From contig NZ_VRYN01000010.1 in NCBI RefSeq assembly GCF_008124605.1, forward strand, positions 1 to 32,006: a stretch of 32,006 nucleotides of DNA. The letters are read 5' to 3'. The notes under the pieces were generated by a model that had not been told where the DNA came from, searched no databases, and was given only the letters and a program-made list of their open reading frames with translations. Shown here in pieces: positions 24,032 to 30,014 of this stretch; position 1 is the first letter of the stretch, and each line of letters starts with the position of its first letter. The stretch is from Halobacterium salinarum DSM 3754 (lineage in GTDB: Archaea > Halobacteriota > Halobacteria > Halobacteriales > Halobacteriaceae). The position numbers and the translations under genes are program-made.

Positions 24032-24472
24032 ATGGCTTCGGAACGACGCAGCGAGACACAGTCAGCGCATCACGCAGAAACTATCCCCGACGACCAGGTG
24101 TCGTGGGCAGACCTTGAGGTGGTGGTCTCGACCGACCGGGATCACGCGTCGGTCGTTGCCCTCGTGGAGTGTACTCTCGTCGAGCTCACACACGAGCCGA
24201 GCGGCGCCGTCTTCGTCTCACGGCAGGTCGGGCAGTCGACGCGGACGCAGTACGTCGTCGCCGACGAGGTCGGCGAGCAGTTCCAGAAACGGCACTTCGA
24301 CGACCGGCTGGGCTGGCACGAGACCACCGTTCCTCGACGGAACGTTCGCGACGAGCTCATCGCCCAACTCACACAGTCGCCCTCGACGACGGCGGGACGA
24401 TCAGGTGAGGGAGCAGCCAGCGAGCCAGACACCTTCGTCGTGAAGCCAGTTCGAGAGCTCCGAACTCTATAG
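24032..24472 (+). CDS. Hypothetical protein with HEPSGA motif
   Basis: 146 residues, acidic, not recognised. The core (about 25-75) looks like a beta-rich domain with VSWADLEVVVSTDRDHASVVALVECTL. It is followed by THEPSGAVFVSRQVG, which resembles AHEPSGAAFDSST in the small protein at 25274, suggesting a shared domain. The C-terminal third is polar. A GC-rich hairpin with a GCGA loop lies about 35 bases upstream. No TATA-like box is clear. The next gene, a nuclease candidate, lies 182 bases downstream across a dyad. Confidence 0.6.
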   Translation: MASERRSETQSAHHAETIPDDQVSWADLEVVVSTDRDHASVVALVECTLVELTHEPSGAVFVSRQVGQSTRTQYVVADEVGEQFQKRHFDDRLGWHETTVPRRNVRDELIAQLTQSPSTTAGRSGEGAASEPDTFVVKPVRELRTL

Positions 24473-24481
24473 CGGCTAGTC

Positions 24482-24523
24482 TTAACCAATAGTCCCGGCC
24501 CAAACCGGCACCGTGTTGGTTAA
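24482..24523. promoter_or_regulatory. Second TTAACCAA / TTGGTTAA dyad
   Basis: TTAACCAA (24482-24489) and TTGGTTAA (24516-24523) are inverted with cores 34 bases apart, nearly the geometry of the dyad at 2216-2258 (33 bases). The intervening sequence is different. It lies 132 bases before the nuclease-like gene, as the first lies 149 before the transfer regulator. Confidence 0.55.
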
Positions 24524-24622
24524 CATTGAGGCTGGGTACACTCCCTCACCCCCGCCCACCGCCCTGATACTCGAGTGAGTGAAGCCTGGCGGCCGGTCGA
24601 CTCGAATGGCCGTCGCGACGGG

Positions 24623-24629
24623 TTTTATC
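24623..24629 (+). promoter_or_regulatory. TATA-like box of the nuclease-like gene
   Basis: TTTTATC centred about 29 bases before the ATG at 24655 fits a leaderless haloarchaeal promoter. Confidence 0.45.
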
Positions 24630-24654
24630 CGGCCGCTACTCCTCGAGAGTGAGT

Positions 24655-25200
24655 ATGGTCGTCGTCGAGGAGGTCCCCAAACTAAGCGGGCGCCGGACCC
24701 AAACCTCGTCCGAGGTGTTTCCGGATGAGTCGGTGGCGTCGATTCAGGCGGCCGTCGAAGCCGTCCCGACAAGCGTCTTCGACGGCTCGACGAAGCACAC
24801 GGAGGTCGGGGCGTTCGATGCCGAAATCGCTGACGGGCTCTCGCAGTACGAGTACGAAGGGGACGCCGCCGGCGGCTACAACCCAAACTGCAAGCTCTGG
24901 TCGCATCAGGGGTTTAACTACAGCGTCGACCTCTATGACGCCAACGCTCGCATCGCCATCGAGGTTGAGAAAAGCGAGCGGAAGAACGTCAGCGACGACC
25001 TCCTCAAGTTCCAGAAAGGGTACCGCACCCAGAAGGACGGTCGGCCGAAAATCGAGTTCGGCTGTCTGGTGGTGCCGGTGAACTACCTTGGCCGGCATAA
25101 CCTCTACCAGCACAGCCTGACCAAACTCGACTTCATGAAGGGCGTCCTGTTCATCGACGACGTCGCCGTCATCGGCTATCGCGACCCGCGACCGGACTGA
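24655..25200 (+). CDS. Probable PD-(D/E)XK nuclease (BglII/BstYI-like)
   Basis: 181 residues from ATG 24655, chosen because a TATA-like box lies 29 bases upstream; a GTG two codons earlier is possible. The centre has NYSVDLYDANARIAIEVEKSE: an Asp, then after a hydrophobic strand an E-x-E-K motif, which fits the PD-(D/E)XK catalytic core. A helix (VSDDLLKFQKGY) and a strand (IEFGCLVVPVNY) follow, as in BglII/BstYI-type restriction nucleases and related stand-alone enzymes. No methyltransferase is adjacent, so a classical restriction-modification pair is not evident. A role in defence, transfer or plasmid maintenance is open. Confidence 0.6.
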   Translation: MVVVEEVPKLSGRRTQTSSEVFPDESVASIQAAVEAVPTSVFDGSTKHTEVGAFDAEIADGLSQYEYEGDAAGGYNPNCKLWSHQGFNYSVDLYDANARIAIEVEKSERKNVSDDLLKFQKGYRTQKDGRPKIEFGCLVVPVNYLGRHNLYQHSLTKLDFMKGVLFIDDVAVIGYRDPRPD

Positions 25201-25273
25201 CGCTGTCACTCCTGACTGTTTGTCGGCGCCGGGAGGCGTGCAGCGCGCGACAGCGTGCGCGGCGTGACTTACC

Positions 25274-25564
25274 ATGCCTGGTCCCGATCCGCACGACGAC
25301 ACGAGTGCCGACCACGAACAGTTCGAGAAGGAACAGTTCGCCCAGGACCGCGACGCCGCCGGCGTCGACACGGCGGACATCGACGACGCGACGGCCCAGC
25401 GCCTGGTTAGCGACCTCGTCGACGCGGACATCGTTACACCCGTTCCCGAAGACCGTGTCCTGGCCCACGAGCCGAGCGGCGCCGCATTCGACTCATCGAC
25501 GCAGCTGGCCGTCTTCCACCGCGGCTGGACGGCCGGCCGCGACGCCGACGCTGGGGACGAGTGA
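25274..25564 (+). CDS. Small acidic protein with HEPSGA motif
   Basis: 96 residues, extremely Asp-rich. The N-terminal half is polar and probably helical. ATAQRLVSDLVDADIVTPVPEDRVLAHEPSGAAF-type sequence in the second half resembles the THEPSGAVF segment of the protein at 24032, so the two may share a domain duplicated on either side of the nuclease-like gene. The family is not recognised. Its stop TGA overlaps the next ATG by one base (TGATG), coupling it to the zinc-ribbon protein. Confidence 0.6.
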   Translation: MPGPDPHDDTSADHEQFEKEQFAQDRDAAGVDTADIDDATAQRLVSDLVDADIVTPVPEDRVLAHEPSGAAFDSSTQLAVFHRGWTAGRDADAGDE

Positions 25565-25890
25565 TGCAGCAGACGCTCGTTGGCTGTGCGTTCTGCGACG
25601 CCCCGCCCGGCGCCGAGGCTGGCGAGGCGCATACGTGGGGCCAGGACGACCGGGTCACCCACCCGATCTGCGTCGACTGCGCGATTCAGACGGAGCCGAA
25701 TCCCGACGAGCGCGATGACTACGCTTGTGACGGCTGTGGGCTGGTCGTCGACACGCTCGCGGCACTGACGCGGTTCCGCGTTGAACTGGGGCATCTGGAA
25801 GGCCCGTTGCAACTGTGTGCTCGCTGTAGCCCTGGTGGGCTCGCGACGTACTGGACGCGTGACCTCACGGAGCATCTCGTGGCCGAGTGA
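25564..25890 (+). CDS. Double zinc-ribbon protein
   Basis: 108 residues with four Cys-x2-Cys pairs: CAFC near residue 8, CVDC near 37, CDGC near 54 and CARC near 85. These can form two treble-clef or ribbon-type zinc sites. The pattern suggests binding to nucleic acid or protein. No catalytic motif is seen. The ATG at 25564 is used since it overlaps the upstream stop. It is the last of a short co-directional set that includes two HEPSGA-motif proteins and the nuclease candidate. Its family is not named here. Confidence 0.65.
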   Translation: MQQTLVGCAFCDAPPGAEAGEAHTWGQDDRVTHPICVDCAIQTEPNPDERDDYACDGCGLVVDTLAALTRFRVELGHLEGPLQLCARCSPGGLATYWTRDLTEHLVAE

Positions 25891-25904
25891 TACTTGTTCG
25901 AACT

Positions 25905-25960
25905 TGGCTCACATCGTACACACGAAAACGGCTAAGTGGGCTGGCTCACATTGTACACAT
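25905..25960 (+). promoter_or_regulatory. Two direct repeats before the antitoxin gene (operator candidate)
   Basis: TGGCTCACATCGTACACAC (25905-25923) and TGGCTCACATTGTACACAT (25942-25960) match at 17 of 19 bases with starts 37 bases apart. The second ends one base before the ATG of the RHH antitoxin. RHH antitoxins usually repress their own operon by binding such repeats. Confidence 0.65.
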
Positions 25961-25961
25961 T

Positions 25962-26264
25962 ATGAGCACCGAGAAGAAGCGCGTGCAGTTTCGGGCCCCC
26001 GATCGGCTCATCGATCGGGCCGACGCACTGGCCGCAGTCCTCGGGGAAGACCGAACAGATGTCCTCGTGACCGCGCTTCGGGAGTACCTCCAAGACGCCG
26101 CTCATGACGACACACTCACCCAGGAGATCGCCGCCGCTTATTATGACGACGAGATCAGCTTCGAGCAGCTCAAAGCCCTCGTCAGCGCCGAAGAAGCGGC
26201 AAACATCCGCGTGTTGAAACAGCAACTGGACGAGGACTTCATCGACGAGGTCGCCGACGCATAG
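25962..26264 (+). CDS. RHH-type antitoxin
   Basis: 100 residues from ATG 25962. The start is fixed by the operator-like repeat ending at 25960; an upstream in-frame extension from 25887 would translate those repeats. The N-terminus has a ribbon strand (KKRVQFRAPDRLIDRADALAAVLG) and then the second helix (RTDVLVTALREYLQD), as in CopG/ribbon-helix-helix regulators. The acidic C-terminus (ISFEQLKALVSAEEAANIRVLKQQL) resembles toxin-binding tails. Its stop is directly followed by the PIN-toxin ATG with no gap. It would neutralise the PIN nuclease and autoregulate the pair. Confidence 0.8.
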   Translation: MSTEKKRVQFRAPDRLIDRADALAAVLGEDRTDVLVTALREYLQDAAHDDTLTQEIAAAYYDDEISFEQLKALVSAEEAANIRVLKQQLDEDFIDEVADA

Positions 26265-26777
26265 ATGTCGCGGTGTATCGCAGACGCCTCCGCCCTCGTG
26301 AGTCTCGGCATCGTTGCTGACAACGACCCCGATCCACTCGCACTCTGTCTCTCCCGGTACAAGGTCGTCGTCCCAACGACGGTCATCGATGAGCTCCGAG
26401 AGATCGCCTCCTACGATGACGTCCATGGACACGCGGCGTCCGCCGTCCTTGACCGGGTGGATGCATTCACGACACAGTCGGTGGACCTCGATGCCGAGTT
26501 TCCGCTCGATGACGGCGAAAACGCGGCAGTCACCCTCGCGAACGATCTCGAGGCTGCGCTCTTCCTCTGTGACGAGTTCAATCAACTTGGCTTGATCCAC
26601 GCCTCACTCGCTGATACCCGACTCGTCACGACACCGACGCTGCTCTCGGTTCTCGTTCGAACTGAACACCTATCTGCTGCTGATGCGCGGGTACTCCTCG
26701 ATGCAATCAGCGACGCCCGTAGCTGGGACGCAAACAGCTACGTGCAACGGGCCCGATCGTTGTTCGAGGAGCCCTGA
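26265..26777 (+). CDS. PIN-domain toxin (VapC-like ribonuclease)
   Basis: 170 residues. Acidic residues of a PIN active site are present: D7 in CIADASALVSL, E43 in VIDELREIA, the acidic cluster DDGENAAVTLA (82-92) and D103 in LFLCDE. PIN toxins cut RNA, often tRNA or rRNA, when their antitoxin is degraded. The gene follows the RHH antitoxin without a gap, so the two form one unit. Length is slightly above typical VapC (about 130-150), with a helical C-terminal extension. Such a pair on a mobile replicon usually promotes retention. Confidence 0.82.
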   Translation: MSRCIADASALVSLGIVADNDPDPLALCLSRYKVVVPTTVIDELREIASYDDVHGHAASAVLDRVDAFTTQSVDLDAEFPLDDGENAAVTLANDLEAALFLCDEFNQLGLIHASLADTRLVTTPTLLSVLVRTEHLSAADARVLLDAISDARSWDANSYVQRARSLFEEP

Positions 26778-26808
26778 CACCGAGAAGGATACTTCGGAGT
26801 GAACAGGA

Positions 26809-27138
26809 ATGCCCGATAACGACGCTCTCTACGACGTTCGTGAGCAAACGGGGGATCCCGAGCACGCATCAGTTGACGACGTGGTCGAACTCGTCCTCGA
26901 ACGCGCACAGCACCCCCGGACGGAGCACCGGGACGCGCATCTCGACGAGATGATGGCGACTGTCGTCGATCGGTACGGGACCGATCCTGTCCGAACCGTT
27001 ATTCAGCGCGTCCTCGTCGACCACTACCCCTTTCGGACTGCCACGCACGACCTCGAGATGCACAACGTCGACGGTGTTCGTATCGGGACAGCAGCCAGCC
27101 AGTTCCTGACAGAATTGAACGCGCAGCATGACGATTGA
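26809..27138 (+). CDS. Hypothetical acidic helical protein
   Basis: 109 residues, helical and acidic, without motifs I recognise (it contains VVELVLERAQHPRTEHRDAHLDEMMATVVDRYG). ATG 26809 follows a weak ribosome-binding sequence (CAGGA). It lies 31 bases after the PIN toxin gene and in the same direction, so it may be transcribed with the toxin-antitoxin pair. Immediately after its stop begins the hairpin-rich stretch, so its message may extend through it. No function is proposed. Confidence 0.6.
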   Translation: MPDNDALYDVREQTGDPEHASVDDVVELVLERAQHPRTEHRDAHLDEMMATVVDRYGTDPVRTVIQRVLVDHYPFRTATHDLEMHNVDGVRIGTAASQFLTELNAQHDD

Positions 27139-27697
27139 AACACAATCTCTGAAAGCCCTCCGCCGCTCGACGTCCCGCGACCGCGCGAGACTACGTCTCG
27201 CTGGCCCTCGTTCGCGTCGCTCACGAGGACGCCGCTGCGCGCCTCGTGCCTGCGGTGCTTGCGGGGTTGGGGGACGTTCACGGCGCGAAGCGCCGTGGGT
27301 TCGGGAGACATCGTCTCCCGGTAACCGAAGCGGTCTCGCCCTTTCCGAGTTCGACAGGACTGTTGATTGCTCATCGGGCGACGTGGTCGGCTGGACAGGT
27401 GTGTACGTATCGGCCCGCCCCGCTCGCCGCTGCCGCCTTCCGGTGAGCTATGCTCACCGGCGTCCCGCTCACTCCGTTCGCGGGACCTCCGCGTCGCTCG
27501 CGACCGACCATTCCGGGCTGCGCCGAGCAAGCTCGGCGTTCCGGGCTAAAGTGCATGTGCCCTCGACGCCAGCGCTTCACCCGTTCGGGTCCTGCGGACC
27601 TCGGCGAAGCCGCCCGCGACGGACGTGGTTGCGTCGCGGCGAACGGGGAATGCGCTGGCCGCTTGCTCCGGGCGGGTCGGCGCGCGGTGCTGGTTGG

Positions 27698-27707
27698 GGA
27701 TCACCTC
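27698..27707 (+). other. Ten-base match to the 16S rRNA 3' tail
   Basis: GGATCACCTC is identical to the conserved 3' end of 16S rRNA (the anti-Shine-Dalgarno region). It lies seven bases before the 19-bp hairpin. Its TCACC can pair with the GGTGA ribosome-binding sequence of the OB-fold gene at 27853-27857. Confidence 0.5.
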
Positions 27708-27713
27708 ATGTAG

Positions 27714-27769
27714 GCGCGCTCTCGCTCGCGCCCGGTAGGGCGCTCGCGAAGGCGCGAGCGAGAGCGCGC
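27714..27769. repeat. 19-bp perfect stem, 18-base loop
   Basis: GCGCGCTCTCGCTCGCGCC (27714-27732) is the exact reverse complement of 27751-27769. The loop (27733-27750) includes a second small complementarity (GCGCTCGCG). It is the strongest hairpin in the window and lies about 95 bases before the OB-fold start. A terminator is unlikely because no T-run follows and a gene begins soon after. Confidence 0.85.
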
Positions 27770-27852
27770 AGATGGTTCTGTCGGTCGTTGTCGTCGGAAA
27801 ACCGCGATGTAGGAGCATCGCGGTGGCGGCGCGTGAGCGCCTTCACAGGTAC

Positions 27853-27857
27853 GGTGA
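27853..27857 (+). promoter_or_regulatory. Ribosome-binding site of the OB-fold gene
   Basis: GGTGA, seven bases before the ATG at 27865, is complementary to the 16S tail. It decides the start: an upstream frame from 27772 would translate the hairpins. The presence of a Shine-Dalgarno-type site agrees with a leadered message. Confidence 0.55.
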
Positions 27858-27864
27858 GTACCCA

Positions 27865-28764
27865 ATGTCTAGTAACAACGCTAGCGGAAAGGTCGTTTCG
27901 GTCGATGAACAGGCATTCGAGAACGCGGGCGAGCAGGCGGCCGATGAAGACGGGTTCCCGGTCGTCGACGAGACGCCGGAGTTCGAGGCGGCGGTCGAAC
28001 AGGAGACCCAGGCGAAGGTGGATGCGAACCACCCGGACGGGATCGCGGACACGAGCGAAGACCGGATTCACGGCGTCACCCTCGAACAGGAGGAGCGCAT
28101 TCGGGCGCGGGAAGCCGAACTGGAGCGCATCAGTGCCCAGGCCGAGCTGGGAACGCAGGACGGTCGGGAGCAGCGCACGCGAGATATTGCAGCGAAGCGG
28201 AGCGCTGTGCGGCGTGCTGAGTTCCAGACACGGGCTGCGAGCGTGGACCCGATGGCCGACCCCGAACGAGATGATCCCCGAGCGGAGCTCACGCAGGAGC
28301 AGTTGGCGGCGGTGAACAAGCAGTCGATGCGGTTGGCTGAAAAGCTGGATGGCTGGTCGCGAGCGGCGATTGGTCGGCGGCTGGGTGAAGCCGTCGTCGG
28401 TGGGAAGGACGTGACGAGTGCGGTCGTCGGCGTGTTCGAGGAGTTGCAGACGGCACCTGGGACGGTGATTCCCATCGGGAAGCTCGAGGACGTCAATCGT
28501 AAAGAAGTGAGCATCGAAGGTACTGTGACCCGGTTGTGGAAACCGTCGAGTGCAGCCATTTCTCAAGTGGGACTCATCGAGGACGAGAGCGGAAAAACGA
28601 AGTTCACCAGCTGGGTTGCGAGCGAACAACCCTGGATTGAGGAGGGCGAGCACGTTCGTATTCACGGAGCGGCGAAGAATTGGTACAACGGACGCGTCTC
28701 GGTGGCTCTGACCGGCTGGAGCACAGTTCACTTCCCCGAGCGCGGCCGCTGGTGGGAAGCATAG
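27865..28764 (+). CDS. OB-fold (RPA-like) single-strand DNA-binding protein
   Basis: 299 residues. The first 190 are acidic and charged, with helical repeats (EERIRAREAELERISAQAEL and ELTQEQLAAVNKQSMRLAEKL), probably interaction or coiled-coil parts. The C-terminal 100 residues form an OB-fold-like domain: EVSIEGTVTRLWKP, AISQVGLIEDESGKTKFTSW, EGEHVRIHGAAKNWYNGR and VALTGWSTV, typical of archaeal RPA/SSB-type domains. It would coat single-stranded DNA made during replication or transfer, alongside the primase genes. The ATG at 27865 has a GGTGA site; the hairpin-rich leader precedes it. A six-T run follows the gene. The function call rests on fold resemblance. Confidence 0.75.
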   Translation: MSSNNASGKVVSVDEQAFENAGEQAADEDGFPVVDETPEFEAAVEQETQAKVDANHPDGIADTSEDRIHGVTLEQEERIRAREAELERISAQAELGTQDGREQRTRDIAAKRSAVRRAEFQTRAASVDPMADPERDDPRAELTQEQLAAVNKQSMRLAEKLDGWSRAAIGRRLGEAVVGGKDVTSAVVGVFEELQTAPGTVIPIGKLEDVNRKEVSIEGTVTRLWKPSSAAISQVGLIEDESGKTKFTSWVASEQPWIEEGEHVRIHGAAKNWYNGRVSVALTGWSTVHFPERGRWWEA

Positions 28765-28781
28765 CCAACTGACGCAACCTC

Positions 28782-28787
28782 TTTTTT
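28782..28787 (+). terminator. Poly-T terminator after the OB-fold gene
   Basis: TTTTTT lies 17 bases after the TAG stop, the usual archaeal transcription stop signal. The GC-rich stretch that follows (28790-28880) has no gene. Confidence 0.6.
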
Positions 28788-28921
28788 GCTGTGGGCCGGG
28801 CCGACCCAGACCCCACCGCCCCACCCTCCGCTCCGTGCTCGCTTCGCTGCGCGCGCAGCCACGACCGTGGTGTATGATGGGGGGTGAGATGGCCTCCTCT
28901 GGGTGACCGATGAGTCGCAAG

Positions 28922-28930
28922 GAGAGTTTA
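28922..28930 (+). promoter_or_regulatory. TATA-like box of the LAGLIDADG gene
   Basis: GAGTTTATC lies about 30 bases before the ATG at 28957, the spacing of a leaderless promoter. Confidence 0.4.
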
Positions 28931-28956
28931 TCCGCGTCACCGATGGGCGCAGCGCG

Positions 28957-29550
28957 ATGTCCAACAGTTCACCCGAGACCCACGATTTCGATGCGTGGTT
29001 CCCTGGCGTCTTCGACGGCGAAGGCTGTATCCGCATCGCAATTGCCGACCGAGAGCGGTACAGCACCGGCTTTGAACTTGCACCAATGCTCCGAATCACC
29101 CACGAACAGTTGACTGGAACCCTTGACGCAGAAGGATGGATTGGCGTGAAAGTAAACCAGAATAGTGAGTATCGAGTCGACCATCGACTTCAGCCGAGGA
29201 TCGAGGTCACCGAGACGTATCGTGATCATTTGATGCAGGCACTTTGTGCGTACTGTGATACTCACGACGTGAACTGCCATGTATCCAGTCTCGAGCCCAA
29301 TGAGGACCGGAGCGATCAGTACATTTGGGGCGTACGAGGCATCAATAATACAAAGACAATCCTGACGCCGCTTCGGGATCAGTTCATCGTCAAGCGCGAG
29401 TAGGTCGACCTCCTCCTCGATGAGATCATTCCACGGATGGAAAGAGGCGTCCGCCACGACAGGGAGGGCTATCGTCGTACTGTCTGGACCCTCTGTATCG
29501 GTCACACCGTTACTGAGGGCTGTTTGAAGAATTCGGCTTTGTTGAAATAA
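28957..29550 (+). pseudogene. LAGLIDADG homing endonuclease-like gene, contracted and with a premature stop
   Basis: From ATG 28957 the product has a first LAGLIDADG-type motif FPGVFDGEG (15-23) and, only about 37 residues on, a second LTGTLDAEG (52-60). Normal spacing is near 90-120, so the first domain seems to have lost its middle. The second half (residues 60-148) looks complete as a single LAGLIDADG domain. A TAG at 29401-29403 ends the frame after FIVKRE, but translation beyond it stays in frame and reads VDLLLDEIIPRMERGVRHDREGYRR, the usual C-terminal helix, so the TAG has probably replaced a Gln codon. The frame then runs into a possible IS-end remnant near 29535. Such enzymes cut intron-less or intein-less alleles. 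This copy is probably inactive. Confidence 0.7.
29535..29548 (+). repeat. IS-end-like sequence GGCTTTGTTGAAAT (left)
   Basis: This 14-mer is inverted with 12 of 14 matches at 31428-31441 (GGCTCTGTTAAAAT on the minus strand). The two face each other across 1.9 kb holding two membrane-protein genes. Similar GGCT-TGTTGAAAT ends occur in haloarchaeal insertion sequences as I recall them, so this may be a remnant terminal repeat. Confidence 0.35.
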
Positions 29551-29645
29551 TCAGAAAGTGATATATCTGACCTGGGTTCTGGTCCGTACAGGGGACTCAC
29601 CTGCCAGGAAGGCTTAACAATACTCCCTGACAAGTCTCTAATAGA

Positions 29646-29849
29646 GTGGTTGTGGATTATTTTGATAGCGAACTGGCTCGGTATTCTGCTCTGTTTCTCG
29701 CCTGTATCGTAATCGGTCTCCCACCGTGGGTGTTCATTCTGTACCCAACAGAGGAAGCTCTGACCTACATTAGTAGCCCGGGTGCGTGGGTGCTTGCAAT
29801 CGGCACATGGTTGGTGATGGTTACCGCTGCTGCGATTGCTCAACGGTAG
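29646..29849 (+). CDS. Small two-helix membrane protein
   Basis: 67 residues with two hydrophobic segments (ALFLACIVIGLPPWVFIL and AWVLAIGTWLVMVTAAAIA) and short polar ends. It begins at a GTG at 29646; another GTG follows two codons later and the true start is uncertain. It is not recognised. Its position 165 bases before the larger membrane-protein start suggests a related unit. No catalytic motif. The opposite-strand frame over this region lacks a convincing composition and is rejected. Confidence 0.5.
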   Translation: MVVDYFDSELARYSALFLACIVIGLPPWVFILYPTEEALTYISSPGAWVLAIGTWLVMVTAAAIAQR

Positions 29850-30014
29850 CAGTACTCCGCACTCTTCAGCGACTAGATGTTACAGGAAAGAATGTGTCAG
29901 AAGGATAGAGTTTCAACAGAGCCACTGGATAGAAATAACAGGTGTGAGCCGGAGAATATATTCCCCACTAAGCAAATAGTTACACATATTCGCTCTGCGA
30001 ACATCAGGCCTCTG

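Larger units (their letters stand above)
27139..27864 (+). ncRNA. Hairpin-rich non-coding region (structured RNA leader or DNA site)
   Basis: There is no credible protein here; the frames are arginine-, serine- and proline-rich shadows. Perfect short hairpins fill the stretch: 27185-27201 (7 bp, loop TAC), 27206-27228 (6 bp, loop 11), 27280-27296 (7 bp, GAA), 27302-27320 (8 bp, ATC), 27440-27460 (9 bp, TAT), 27462-27486 (7 bp, loop 11), 27521-27538 (8 bp, AA, flanked by TTCCGGGCT at 27511 and 27539), 27579-27590, 27588-27600, 27602-27612, 27614-27639 (7 bp), 27714-27769 (19 bp), 27801-27824 (9 bp) and 27828-27841 (5 bp, GTGA). No TATA-like box precedes the OB-fold gene, so the message probably comes from upstream and includes this region. 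Whether it acts as RNA or DNA is unknown. Confidence 0.55.

Noticed and set aside
27139-27864. CRISPR array or tRNA cluster in the hairpin-rich region
   Set aside because: The hairpins differ in sequence and spacing, no constant repeat exists, and no cloverleaf or T-loop sequence is seen.
27128-28315. 395-codon frame across the hairpin-rich region
   Set aside because: It is extremely rich in Arg, Ser and Pro, runs through perfect hairpins and continues out of frame into the OB-fold gene.
29502-29843. 113-codon minus-strand frame opposite the small membrane protein
   Set aside because: It has no recognisable domain and crosses the possible IS end; the + strand frame has clear membrane helices.
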